From: Diplolepis rosae
Taxonomy: Eukaryota; Arthropoda; Insecta; Hymenoptera; Diplolepididae
Assembly (NCBI GenBank): GCA_030998225.1
Contig: JAPYXD010000466.1
Span: forward strand, 6,675,001 to 6,739,000
Length of the DNA stretch: 64,000 nucleotides
Direction: 5' to 3'
Shown: positions 46,201 to 55,629 of the stretch, piece after piece
Numbering within the stretch: position 1 is the first letter of the stretch
Layout of the letters: every line of letters starts with the position of its first letter
The notes under the pieces: generated by a model
Seen by the model: the letters and a program-made list of their open reading frames with translations, nothing else
Told to the model about the DNA's origin: nothing
Database searches by the model: none
Made by a program: the position numbers and the translations under genes

Positions 46201-48077
46201 TAAAATTTTAGTTACATATTGTTAAAATATAGTACTTTGAATAAAAAAATAGTAGAATAGTGTCTGCTTAAAAAAACGTATTTATTTTGCGAAATTAAAG
46301 TGAGATTTTTAGTCGTTTTTCGAAACTGCATTTTTAGGACATAAACATTATTTTTTAACATATATTAATAAAAATAGTTTAGTTATGAACAAAAGAGACT
46401 TTATTAAACAAAAATACATCAGATATATTATAAATATCATTTCAAAACAAAATAGCAACACAAACTCGATTTTCGGGCATTAAGCGGGAGAATTTCCAAA
46501 AGTTTGAGGCCTTTCCACGAAAGACCCCAGTGTGGCAGCTAAGGGTTAAAATAAAAATAAATTATTTCTAATATTAAAACCATTTTTAGGAAACAAGACG
46601 ATCAGAAGCGCCTACTGATAAGAAGGAGCGATCCAGTAAAAGTAAAGTCAGAGAAGAACAGAAAGAAATGCGAAGGGAAAAGAAATTGGGACGAAAGAGA
46701 GTCAGTTTGATATTTTTCAAATTTGTCTAAGATTGCTTATTGATTTCTTTTATTCATTTGTATAATAATAACTTTTTTACAGGATCGAGCTGAAGAAGCT
46801 GCCTCCCCAGCCGAACAGAAACGAAGAAAAGATGACGACCGGGGTTAGTAAATGGAAATTGTCCACTTCTAGTAAAATTTAGTCAATGATAAAAACGGTT
46901 TTACAATCTTTTATATATACTTATTTAAGTTCTGCAGTGTAACCTTGACATTATACTTTCTTTTTATTTTTTATTTTGCGCATTTTGAGTTTATTTTGAT
47001 TTTGTAACATAAATTGTTTATAACAGATTTTTTTCAATTAAATTGATTTTGTTAGCAACGTTTTATTCTATTTTTTCGAATTTGTATTATCTTTTAAATT
47101 TCCAATTTAAATAATCCAAATAACTAAAATCCTTTTATAGATTTTGAAAATTTTGTAAAATGGAATAGAAATAGTTTACGGAGTTTGTAACATACTCGAT
47201 TCTTTCATTAATAAGTGTGTTCATTAATTTTAATTCATAATTTAATTACTTAAAGTGTAAAATTTCACATGATAGAGTTTCAAAGTTTACAAGTGTTATT
47301 AAGATAATTTATTTTTGTCATTTAAGATAAAAGTTTAAAGTGGAATCGACATTTTTTAGCCAAAGGAACTCATCAGAACGGAGATATGCCCGAGCATCGA
47401 GAAAAACATCATTATAGTAGCAAGGTCAGTCTAAAATTATTCTTTTTACTTTCAACAAGAACTGATTCAATTTTCGAACTAATTGATCCATCCCATCTAC
47501 ACAATTCGTCCTTAAATTTCATTACAGAAAAAAATCCACAATTCTTTTAATATCCTTAAAGCATCATCCTCTGACCTTTCCCTTCATAATTCTGTGTTAT
47601 ATATTTTTACAGGATTTTTTGATTGGTTTTTCTTAGAGTTGAGTATAAAAATGTTATTCTTTTAAACATTCTATTCACGGTTTTCGCGAAATTTATTGGC
47701 GTCGAATTGTGTGGTACGGAAATACTAGTGGAAAACGTTCCACGTGTTACAGATAACTGTATACTCAAATTTTTCGGTTTTTACTTTGAAAAGCTGATTG
47801 TCTAATCAAAGCTTGACACTCCATAGCTCGTAAAGACGTCGGCGTTAAGTTCTTTGAAAAGACGAAAATTTGCGGCAGTAGAGCGAAAAGGCAAGAACGA
47901 AATAAATAAAGAGAAAAACTAGGTGATGCTGCTAAGTTATCAAGTTTGCATCGCAAGGTTCCGTCGATTTCTTGAGATTAATTTGATAAACTGTTTCAGG
48001 AAAAATCACCTTATCCTAAGGAAAGACACGAGCGAGAGGGACGAGAAACCAGAGACAAACAATATCCTTTTAAATAA
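31209..48077 (+). CDS. THOC2: THO complex subunit 2 (THOC2/Tho2), 28 coding exons
   Basis: Scaffold of the THO/TREX complex, which couples nuclear transcription to mRNA packaging and export. Coding exons: 31209-31276, 31438-31481, 32944-33035, 33113-33226, 33364-33479, 33551-33681, 33831-34210, 34652-34830, 34960-35193, 35991-36349, 36895-37129, 39194-39311, 40754-40916, 42339-42520, 42640-42924, 43451-43563, 43694-43889, 44304-44432, 44602-44730, 44822-45079, 45164-45312, 45395-45533, 45639-45747, 45842-45891, 46590-46700, 46783-46843, 47360-47424, 48000-48077. All phases join to 1428 residues with no stop. Domains: N-terminal THOC2 region (about 1-570, with [12 protein letters not shown] near 155); middle region ([15 protein letters not shown], about 655; [13 protein letters not shown], about 747); C-terminal Tho2 domain (about 810-1175, [40 protein letters not shown]); then a Lys/Glu-rich tail with SKRRKIESS (about 1312). 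Human THOC2 is about 1590 aa; the shorter tail explains the difference. Intron 15 (42925-43450) has a GC donor (ATG|GCAAGT). Introns hold several MITEs. Confidence 0.96.
31920..32124. mobile_element. MITE family B, copy 2 (THOC2 intron 2)
   Basis: Left end GGGCATGTCATTAACGTGAC, right end decayed (AACGACACGTCTAGGACGTG). The inner inverted pair AACTGAAATGGATTTTTGAT / AAAATTAATTTATGTGATC is weaker than in the other copies, so this is the oldest of the three. Confidence 0.6.
32330..32535. mobile_element. MITE family B, copy 3 (THOC2 intron 2)
   Basis: Near-perfect palindrome: AAGGTCATGTCGTTGACGTG...CTCAAATGGATTTTTCATA and the inverse TATGAAAAATCCATTTGAG...CACGTCAATGGCATGTCCTT. It lies about 200 bases from copy 2. 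It is the best-preserved copy. Confidence 0.75.
35194..35990. other. THOC2 intron 9
   Basis: AT-rich intron. TTAAGGGACAGTACCACATC near 35338 looks like a transposon end, but no inverted partner was found. No nested gene. Confidence 0.4.
37560..38649 (+). other. Possible decayed or nested coding sequence in THOC2 intron 11
   Basis: Open stretches follow each other on the plus strand: [20 protein letters not shown] onward to a stop near 37690, [20 protein letters not shown] (about 37710), [15 protein letters not shown] (about 37829), [16 protein letters not shown] (about 37925). Last comes [20 protein letters not shown] ending at a donor-like CAAG|GTAAGA (38406), joinable in frame to an acceptor at 38506 and a 45-codon end [16 protein letters not shown]..., stop at 38647. 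In-frame stops and one frame change separate the pieces. It could be a pseudogene, a small nested gene at its 3' end, or chance. I recognise no family. Confidence 0.25.
39720..39733. repeat. Poly-C run in THOC2 intron 12
   Basis: A run of about 13 cytosines in an otherwise AT-rich intron; prone to length variation and assembly error. Confidence 0.8.
39823..39928. repeat. 42-bp tandem repeat in THOC2 intron 12
   Basis: About two and a half units beginning ACGTTCAAAAAGCATCCTGA, ATGTTCAAAAAGCACCCCGA and ACGTTCGAAAAGCACTTCGA. The minus strand is open across it only because the unit is a multiple of three. Confidence 0.7.
40989..41514. mobile_element. MITE with about 118-bp terminal inverted repeats (THOC2 intron 13)
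   Basis: The left arm AGGCCATAGATCAACCAAAC... and the inverted right arm AGGCCATGGAACAACCAGAC... match at roughly 88% over about 118 bases, up to AACCACTA. The central part has a GC-rich patch (CTCCGCGGCGAGGCCGCCG). No transposase. Confidence 0.75.
45924..46545. mobile_element. piggyBac-like MITE in THOC2 intron 24
   Basis: Perfect 17-bp terminal inverted repeats CCCTTAGCTGCCACACT at both ends, flanked on both sides by TTAA (45920-45923 and 46546-46549), the exact target duplication of piggyBac elements. Subterminal GGTC..GACCCC motifs occur near both ends. The 622 bp inside are non-coding, so it depends on a transposase elsewhere. Confidence 0.88.
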
Positions 48078-48200
48078 TATGAAATATAATTTATATTAAA
48101 TAAAACCACTTTATAACATAACTTGTAAGATTATGGCTTAATTAAGAATACTGTTAATATTTTTTAGTTAAATGAGTTTTTCTTAACGAATGAATACTAG

Positions 48201-48290
48201 GAGGAGTTCCGATCCAAAGCGAAGATGATGCACAACGACAGACGACGTGTGACTTACATTTTATATACTACGTTTGAATGTTGTATGTAA
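48201..48290 (+). CDS. THOC2: Candidate alternative last exon of THOC2
   Basis: An acceptor (AATACTAG) at 48199-48200 precedes an open phase-0 segment EEFRSKAKMMHNDRRRVTYI ending in TAA at 48288-48290. Exon 27 also ends phase 0, so skipping exon 28 would replace its 25-residue end with this 29-residue one. AATAAA-like signals follow both ends (near 48097 and 48308). Splicing to it is not proven. Confidence 0.35.
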   Translation, partial: EEFRSKAKMMHNDRRRVTYILYTTFECCM

Positions 48291-48645
48291 TTAAAATAGA
48301 TTTGAAAATAATAAATTAGAAGAACCAGTATCGATTGATTTGTATATTATGTTTACGTCCAATTTTTATATAATAAAAATATTTCAATTCAAATTTACTT
48401 TACTTCTTTTATTACCGTTGATTTTTTACACTTTTATTAAAAATATTTTGGAAATACACTTGCAATGCTTTTTAACATTTTTGTTCCGTCATAAATCTAT
48501 AATTTTTCCGACTGGATAATAAATCACAAAGTAAATAAATAAATTTGTTTACTACAAATACAAATTTTCGAGAAAAAAAACAATTTGGTAGATGTTAAAA
48601 TGGTCTAATTGCTGACATTATTTTTATTTTTTAAGATTATTTTTT
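48291..48645. other. THOC2 3' flank
   Basis: AT-rich, with AATAATAAATTAG and TATAATAAAAATA as possible polyadenylation signals. Nothing else seen. Confidence 0.4.
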
Positions 48646-48843
48646 TTGACTGAATATACCATTTTTCAAATTATATCTCAGGAGATACAAGTTGCTATAG
48701 AACCTTTGAATTTATTGATGTATTATTTGGACCCGGCACTTTGGTTGCGGAATTCATATGCGAACGGTAAATTTGACAGCGAAATGGTACAAACACGTTT
48801 TGCAAACATTCTACACAAAATGCTATGCAGTGTAGAGGAATAA
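48646..48843 (+). other. Unrecognised open frame, possible terminal exon
   Basis: A 65-codon frame containing VAIEPLNLLMYYLDPALWLR and MVQTRFANILHKMLCSVEE. Its codon use looks better than the flanks, and a good acceptor (TTATATCTCAG|GAG) lies at about 48682, which would make 48683-48843 a last exon. No upstream exon was found, so it may be a pseudogene piece or transposon end. Confidence 0.3.
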
Positions 48844-49119
48844 AAAAAAATATTACATACAAAAAATTGTAAACTGCTCTGTTTCTTTTACAAAGCTTTC
48901 AAAATTTAATATATACCTAGTTAATGTACTTTGAGTAATCAGCCTGAGTTTAACTATGATGTCTTTAATGAATAAATAGAGAAGTTATTAGCTGTAATGT
49001 AATACTTCGTTCATATGTGCAACTAGAAGTGCAGTTTCTATATTATATGTCTAAAATAATTTAAATTATCAAATAAAATTATGAGAACAGCTAAGGTATA
49101 AATGAATGGACGTATATAG

Positions 49120-49275
49120 TCTATTTTTAATTAAATAGTGAAAAAAAATTTATGTATTCACTAATATAGTTTATATCACTGTTATAGTTTATTTACGTCC
49201 GTATTTCCTTTATTTTGTACATAAACACGTGGAAACCAGAAATTAACAAAATTTATTAATTTTATACATATTACA
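49120..49275. mobile_element. MITE family A, right half
   Basis: Ends AATTTATTAATTTTATACAT, ATTACATGCCCTTGA, with TTTACGTCCGTATTT and TACATAAACACGTGGAAACC inside, as in the right arm of the 1.9 and 27.5 kb copies. The left arm is not recognisable. Confidence 0.5.
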
Positions 49276-49358
49276 TGCCCTTGATAAAGTAAATTTCAAT
49301 AATTTATTAGAATTTTTTATTTGGTGTATAAACTATAAATCTAAGATCCTAGTATCTA

Positions 49359-51338
49359 TCAAGAGGAAGCAATGTAATTATAATAATACTGATCAGCTTT
49401 CGCACTTTCTTCCTCTAAACGTCTGAGCCTCATTTTAGCATCTTGAAGTAAGTCCTCAGTTGAACTGCTTTCGCTAACGATTGTATTTGTTTTGACTTTC
49501 ATAACTGGAGTCGATATCTGCAGCATGTTGGTTTTTGATAATTGAGCCTCTTCCAGTTGACGAGAGAGTCGAACCGCCCTCAATGTCAGTTGCTCAATTC
49601 TTGCTTGTTGTTGTTTCACAAGGATGCCCAGCTCCTGATTTTCTCGATAAAGAGCCGTGCAACTTTCGAAATCCGTCTGCACGTGCATGTCCCGTGAATT
49701 TTTTTTCGTTTCTGAAGAAAATTCTCCTTTTACTTTTGACAGTTCTTCTTGTAATTTTTTCAAGTCCACATCGAATTGCCTGTAGCTGCCTCTCTCTTTC
49801 TCTAATCTGAAAAGAATCTCTTATTGAAGTAAAGTAAGTTAAGCTAAAATATTTTAAAAGGAATCAGGTTTATTAAAATTACCGATCAGCCTCCTTTAAA
49901 AGAAGTTTCTCCTTTACGGAAAGTTCCATATCCTTCCGCGTATTTCTCTCTTCTTCTTTCCTTCGTTCGTCATTAAATTTCTTTTCTTTTATTTGCACGT
50001 TATGCATCAAATTCTGTGTTTCTTCCAAAGTTTTCTGGAGTAAAATTAATTGCCGATCAACAACAACCACCTGCTGCCTCAATTTGTCTTCTTTTTCCTT
50101 CAGTTCTGCATCAAAAACTTCCTTCTGCTTGAACAACCTGTTCCTCGCTATTGATAACTTTTCATCTTCCGAATATACCTTTTTTGTTTGTGTCCCTATT
50201 TCTCTGTAAATTTTCATTTCTCTCCGCTCTTGCTCTTCCCTCTTCTCTATTTTACTTTTTTTTAAAGAAAAGGTCCGAAGAGAATGCAAAATACAAATTA
50301 ACAGAGGCTCCTCGGATTCTGAGTATTTGGATATGATAGACTGACCTTCTGGATCATCTGACCTGAGTCCCAAAGAATCAAGAGTATGGGATACGTAATC
50401 ATTCTGTAACCTTTGTTTACTTTCGCTTCCACCGGTTGTCTTTGATACTTGTTTTGTAAAGTTCACAAGGAGAGGAGCTTCACTTGCAAATACTGAGAGA
50501 GCATAAGCGTAATTTCTATCAAAAAGATATTCGGCTATGAGTAAATCGTGGACGTATTGTTTCGCTGATTTTGGCCCGTCATTTTCACCTTTTAAAGAGA
50601 AATCTTTGCTTTTTAGGGCATTTACTAAATTCTGGCGAAGGTGGGTTCGAATATTGGATATTATTCCACATTTGTCAAACCTAAGGATAATTAAAATTAA
50701 TATTTTATGATTCGATAAAATACACTTAAATATTTTAAAAATAAATTAAAATAATGAAATTAAATATCTAAGAGTTGGTGAGATTTTACTTAAGAAACTT
50801 AATACTTGAAAACATCAAAATTTTTATAATTATGAGTCCTTACATACGAGCGATTCAGGATCCGAAACCTGTTAGGTATTAACCAGTAGTTTATAATTTC
50901 AATTCGAATATCTTAGAATTTTAGAATTTTTCCATAGAATGTGCAAAATATATTTACACACGATTCACACGCATTATTGCACAATTAATTTCTGAACGTA
51001 TGTATTCTCAACTGCTATTTTCAGAAATATACGAAAATAATAAACTAAAACTTAAGTTAATTTTTTGAATTAAAAGAAGAGTTTAATCTTAGAAATTTGA
51101 ATTACCATTAGAACTTTAAATAATTTTGTATTTGAAAAGTAAAACTTAACTTTGGTCCTAGTTTTAAAAAAAATATATTAAAAAAATATTAAACATACAT
51201 TCGTTTGCACCTTTGACAGTACCAAAGTACTTGTTCAAAAGAAGCATAAAGATAACCTCTTAACATAATAAAGGAGTTTTTATCTCTTTTATATAATATT
51301 TACCAAGAATATACTGTTGAGTAATAATCGTTCTCCAT
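49359..51338 (-). CDS. OFD1: OFD1-like LisH and coiled-coil centriolar protein, three exons
   Basis: Minus-strand coding exons 51338-51304, 50680-49883 and 49806-49359 (donors TTG|GTAAAT and CG|GTAATT, acceptors TCCTTAG and TTTTCAG) join to 426 residues. N-terminus: MENDYYSTVYSWFDKCGIIS then a helical RTHLRQNLVNAL and a LisH motif YVHDLLIAEYLFDRNYAYAL (about 62-81). This TOF-plus-LisH layout is shared by OFD1, FOP and FOR20, which act at centrioles and basal bodies. After an acidic stretch (SESEEPLL..ILHSLRTF), the rest (about 150-390) is charged coiled coil with two TQT/QTD motifs. The coiled coil favours OFD1 over FOR20, but it is much shorter than human OFD1 (about 1010 aa). Start chosen as the only ATG in exon 1. 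It is convergent with THOC2. Confidence 0.72.
50681..51303 (-). other. Intron 1 of the OFD1-like gene
   Basis: AT-rich, without a recognisable repeat or nested gene. Confidence 0.5.
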
Positions 51339-51429
51339 ATTCAATATATTATTCAAAAAAATTTTTGCGAATAAAACTCCTTATAACAATAGAAAATTCG
51401 TTGAAAATCCCCTCCAATCTGTCGGCAGC

Positions 51430-51545
51430 GACGCCAAAACACGCCAAAACTGCCAAAACAAATGGTTACGCAGATTGCGCATTGCGCACTTTTGTTTGAC
51501 TTTCGTCTGCTAGAGCTGGACGAACGCATGCGCAAATAAAAGCAT
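51430..51545 (-). promoter_or_regulatory. Probable promoter of the OFD1-like gene
   Basis: About 100-200 bases upstream of the start codon is a locally GC-rich patch with TTGCGCATTGCGCA and ACGCATGCGCAAA. The second closely resembles the palindromic NRF-1 (insect Ewg) site TGCGCATGCGCA. A repeated CCAAAAC motif lies beside it. No TATA box. Function is inference. Confidence 0.3.
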
Positions 51546-52059
51546 GCAAATTTGAAAAAATTACGTTCAACACGAGGATTTCAATATTTTTTGTTTTACG
51601 CATATCTCCAAAACAGATTTACTTTTCCTATAATATTTTAAAAATCCTTTTAAGTGCAAAGTAAGATTTTAGTTTAATTTGGTAACTACACTTATGACTC
51701 ATAATAGGAGAACTGGGTTTAGGAACTTCCTAGAATTAGTTTTGTGAGTGATTATGAGTTTTGAGTATATATAAATGATTATTTTTCTGTTTAAAAATCC
51801 AATATTACATATTATCAAATATTGTATTCGATTTTTTAAGACATCTTAAAAACGTTAAATGTCTACGTATTTTCAGAAACATTATTTAGATTTTTAGTAA
51901 AAATATAATATAAAATGCTATAGAAACATGGAAAATATTTAATATTCATATTCTGGGCTTGCATTGACCCTTAATTAATAATTGAAGGTATATGTTGATG
52001 TTGATAGTTGGCCTTAGTGTCCAAACAGATTAATATGGTAAAAACTCAGAGTTTTACAT

Positions 52060-52101
52060 AATCAGACGTTTCGGCTCTGATCGGAGCCCTTTTCAGTGAT
52101 T
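52060..52101 (-). ncRNA. Hammerhead-ribozyme-like motif, minus-strand copy
   Basis: On the minus strand: helix I AATCA, core CTGAAAA, hairpin GGCTC-CGATCA-GAGCC, then GAA, the self-complementary ACGT where helix III would be, C as cleavage-site base, and TGATT pairing back to AATCA. A helix III of only ACGT would need two molecules, as in known dimeric hammerheads. The core differs from CTGATGA at two positions and has one extra G before helix II, so activity is doubtful. Confidence 0.45.
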
Positions 52102-52341
52102 TATTTTGAATCTTGAGTAAAATTGTGATTTTGTGTATAAAAGTTATAATTTTCTTGTTTTTTCCTTTTCCGTTTTCTGGGGAACCACATAACTTGAACT
52201 TGACTCGTAAACTGTCTAAACCTCTCAGGAAAAAGTGTGTGCCGTTCAAGTTATGTGGTTCCCCAGAAAACGGAAATGGAAAAAACAGGAAAATAATAAC
52301 TTTTATACACAAAATCACAATTTTACTCAAGATTCAAAATA

Positions 52342-52383
52342 AATCACTGATAAGGGCTCCGATCAGAGCCGAAACGTCTGATT
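52342..52383 (+). ncRNA. Hammerhead-ribozyme-like motif, plus-strand copy
   Basis: Same layout as the minus-strand copy, but the core is CTGATAA, only one base from the consensus CTGATGA (G8 to A). Helix I AATCA/TGATT pairs perfectly, helix II GGCTC/GAGCC has five pairs with a six-base loop, and GAAACGTC follows. One extra G stands between core and helix II. G8 is catalytically important, so this copy is probably weak or dead. Confidence 0.5.
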
Positions 52384-52429
52384 ATGTAAAACTCTGAGTT
52401 TTTATTAACCTTGGACCCTTCTTATAGAA

Positions 52430-53098
52430 ATAATAATAAGCAATAAATTTCTAAAAATTATTTTCAAACTCTAATAAGTATCAGGTAAATTTTTTGAAAA
52501 TCAAAGAATTTTTTCCTCAATAAAGATTTTATTAAATTCTGAAAAATGTTTAAAGAAATTGATTTTATTTGATTTGTTTTCACAAAGGTATCAATGACCT
52601 CATAACAGCCTTTGTGAAACTGAAAATAATTGTTTTTTCTTATATTTCCAGAGTCTCCCGAGAAATATCAATGAACCTACAATCCAATTTATTTATAGAT
52701 ACCCATACATATTCTATAAACTGGGTACAGTGCTATATATTTTTCGGGTGGACGTAGAACACTCTCCAGATGTTCAACGACTTACAAATCTAAATGACCG
52801 AACGACCGTCTAGCTTAGAACTCTACGTGGTGCGTGATACGGAACGTGGCGGGGTGTAGGACAAGAAATAGCGTGAGATTCGATGATGTGGAAGCTGAAG
52901 AAGTGCCGAATGCCTAGAAGCAAATCAACTTCAACAATTTGACCGATTCAAATTTAAATCTGCCATTTTCTCAAATAAAAAAAGTTCATATGTATAATCT
53001 TTCCAGCGGATTGGAAGAATTTCGCGCTCGTGTTTCTTTGCTAAAATAAACTTTGCCGATTGTTTTTTACTCTTTCTCGTTTTTGTTTTTCTTCAAAG
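52430..53098. other. Calumenin upstream region
   Basis: No coding sequence. A polypyrimidine tract and acceptor (TTTTTGTTTTTCTTCAAAG at 53080-53098) just before the calumenin start codon point to a 5' UTR intron. The non-coding first exon may lie in the less AT-rich stretch 52780-52920, which I cannot fix. Confidence 0.35.
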
Positions 53099-53119
53099 TT
53101 CCTGGCCTCCTTCACAAAA

Positions 53120-55186
53120 ATGCGTCAGTTAATTTTGATTAAGGTTTTACTTACGATTGTAATTGCTGGTGCGGTTCCAAGACCTGAAGACGAACCAAAG
53201 CAAAGAATCCTGGATAAGGTTTGACATTTTTTAGATAGCGTTATTTCCATCAAATTTTTGTTTGCTTCTTTATTTAGCACTAAAACTTGATGTTTTATTT
53301 TTCATTTTTTGAAAGCTAAAAATAAGAGTGTAATGAAAATTAATTAAAATATCCTTAGAATAAAAACATAACCCTACTTTTTTGCAAACGTCAAATCCAT
53401 TTTAGAGGACATTGAATATAATTTTTAAGAATGATTCGTTTTTAATGAACAATAAACATGATAAACGATTTAAAAACGTAATCTTATTCTGTTCTTTATA
53501 TGCCGATGACAGAAGACGTTTGATAAAAATTTATATAACTATTTAGCGTTCAAAAAAGCAAACGAAAACAGCCATAAAGTAGGAGTAGAATGACTTTTAA
53601 ACCCCTTTCTTTCTTTATTGTTCGTATTTCTTTATTCTACTTAATTTTAAAAAAAATTTAATGATAAATAACAATAACTCAATCAAATAATTTTATAAAG
53701 TGAAAAAAAAAATTTATAATTTATAAATCAAACAAAAAATTAATAATAATCCTCTGCCAGCGTTTCAGTGTCACTATAGCATTAAACTAAATTAAGTTAC
53801 AATTAAAAAGTATAATTACGTCAATCATCCTTCACATTTCCTTAATATATTTTCTTCCAGGAACTGAGTGAACAGGAGCATTATATAGATTCCCATCATA
53901 ACCCCGAATACGATCACGAGGCTTTCCTTGGAGAGGAAGCAAAAACATTCAACGAGCTTTCCCCGGAGGAAAGTATACGAAGACTCGGTCTAATAGTGGA
54001 CAAGATTGATAAAGATAAAGACGGTTTCGTGAGTCAAGAAGAACTAAAAGACTGGATTAGATATACGCAACAACGTTATATTCGAGATGACATTGAGCGA
54101 CAGTGGAAATCTCACAACCTCGAGGAAAAAGAAAAACTCCCCTGGAAAGAATATAAAAGTCTAGTTTATGGTTTCATGGATGAAACTACTTCAGAAACTG
54201 ACAAAAATGATAATGAGAGCTTTTCTTACGCTGTCATGTTGAAACGGGATCGGAGAAGGTGGTCAATTGCTGACCAGGATGGCGATGATGCTTTAACAAA
54301 AGATGAATTCGCCTCATTTCTTCATCCAGAAGAGCAAGAGCATATGAGAGATGTTGTCGTTCTAGAAACAATGGAAGACATCGATAAAGACAACGATCAA
54401 AAAATCTCTCTACTTGAATATATAGGTATCACCTTCTTTAAATTATATTAATTTACATAAACGAGATTTTTGTGCAATTCCATAAATTGCTCTAAGTTTC
54501 GATTTAATTTGCTATACATTGTCATCCATTTTTTATAAAGACAAAACATTTTTTATGAGTAGGTAAATTTTAATAATTTACACTTTCGAATTTTGATTTT
54601 TACAACGAAAATTGTTTTCTGATTTGGAGTGAAATTTAAAATATAAAATTTCAGGTGATATGTATAAGGGCGAAGAAAATGACGAAGAGCCTGAGTGGGT
54701 GAAGAATGAAAAGGAACACTTTTCTTCTTATCGGGATAAGAATGGAGACGGTTTTCTTGATAACGAGGAAGTAAGTAGTCAATTTTTAATTTATGGAGTT
54801 ATCCTATTAGAATTTAAACTAATGAAGCTTTCATATTTTAAATATTCCGAATTTCAGTTTTTTAAATATATTTCATGGAGTATTGCTATTAGAAACATAG
54901 ATATGAATGTGAAAAAATGAATCTTAATGTCGACTAAAATTTTTCAATTTCAATCTTTATTTCATGTAAGTAAAATTGATCTGTTTTTTTTTATCAGGTA
55001 AAAAATTGGATAATTCCCCCTGATTTTGATCATGCAGAAGCCGAAGCTCGTCATTTAATTTACGAAGCAGACACTGATGCAGATCAGAAACTGACAAAAG
55101 ACGAGATTTTAGAAAAATACGACCTTTTCATCGGATCGCAGGCAACAGACTTTGGGGGAGCTTTAGCACGACATGACGAATTTTAG
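53120..55186 (+). CDS. Calu: Calumenin (CREC-family EF-hand protein of the secretory pathway)
   Basis: Coding exons 53120-53218, 53861-54425, 54655-54770 and 54998-55186 (all GT-AG) join to 322 residues, close to the usual calumenin length of 315. A signal peptide (about 1-18, [15 protein letters not shown]) is followed by six EF-hand regions. Canonical loops are D83-E94 ([12 protein letters not shown]), D171-E182 ([12 protein letters not shown]), D208-E219, D249-E260 ([12 protein letters not shown]) and D285-E296. The second (about 118-129, [14 protein letters not shown]) has lost its acidic ligands. The C-terminus is [17 protein letters not shown]; the HDEF end is the ER-retention signal of calumenin, where reticulocalbins have HDEL. 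Low-affinity Ca2+ binding in ER/Golgi and chaperone-like roles are known for the family. Start chosen by signal peptide and a good context (CACAAAAATGC). Confidence 0.93.
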
Positions 55187-55629
55187 TTTTATTATTCAGA
55201 AATATAATAACGTAATGGAAAAAAAGAGGAGGTTTATAAATTTCTTACATTAAGACTATACTAAGTATAATTCATTCAATGTAGGATAACAATATTTTAG
55301 ATTCAGGAATCTCATTTCATTGTTCAATATTCCATAAGACACTAATACGTACATATCGTTTAATAAACTATAAATATTTTAATAATTATTTTTCGAATTT
55401 ACTTCACATACTTTGCCTTAGATGCGAAAACTATGTTTATTATAAATGTTTTGTAAATATTTGCGAGTTATAAAATTTATAGCGATGACATACCTTACTG
55501 ATCATTTACAGGAAGTAAAATGAACTGTATATAGGTAAATCTTTAAAGATTATGACAGATAATTCTTATCTTCTGATTGTCGATGGGAGATATGACTCAG
55601 TTTATATCGAACTTGTCTATTACTATGAC
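55187..55629. other. Calumenin 3' flank
   Basis: Non-coding, with TTAATAAACT near 55360 as a possible polyadenylation signal. The frame of the next gene is open back to 55552, but the chosen start is 55630. Confidence 0.4.

Larger units (their letters stand above)
52040..52405. mobile_element. Inverted pair of Penelope-like terminal repeats
   Basis: Arms 52040-52200 and 52244-52405 are near-perfect inverted copies (about 161 bp each) around a 43-bp unique spacer. Each arm reads, outward, GAACC.CATAACTTGAAC ... TCAAAATAAATCACTGA ... GGGCTCCGATCAGAGCC ... GAAACGTCTGATTATG ... CTCTGAGTTTTTA. The same terminal block follows a Penelope-like reverse transcriptase fragment at 1.4-1.8 kb. Beyond the left arm, TATCAACATCAACATATACC (minus strand) also matches that copy. 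The interior coding part is absent, so this is a terminal-repeat-only relic. Both strands are open across the arms merely because of the palindrome. Confidence 0.7.

Noticed and set aside
51455..51485. RFX X-box upstream of the OFD1-like gene
   Set aside because: GTTACGCAGATTGC matches only one half of the X-box consensus.
52046..52397. Two identical-start proteins MSKIVILCIKVIIF... on opposite strands
   Set aside because: Artefact of the perfect inverted repeat; not genes.
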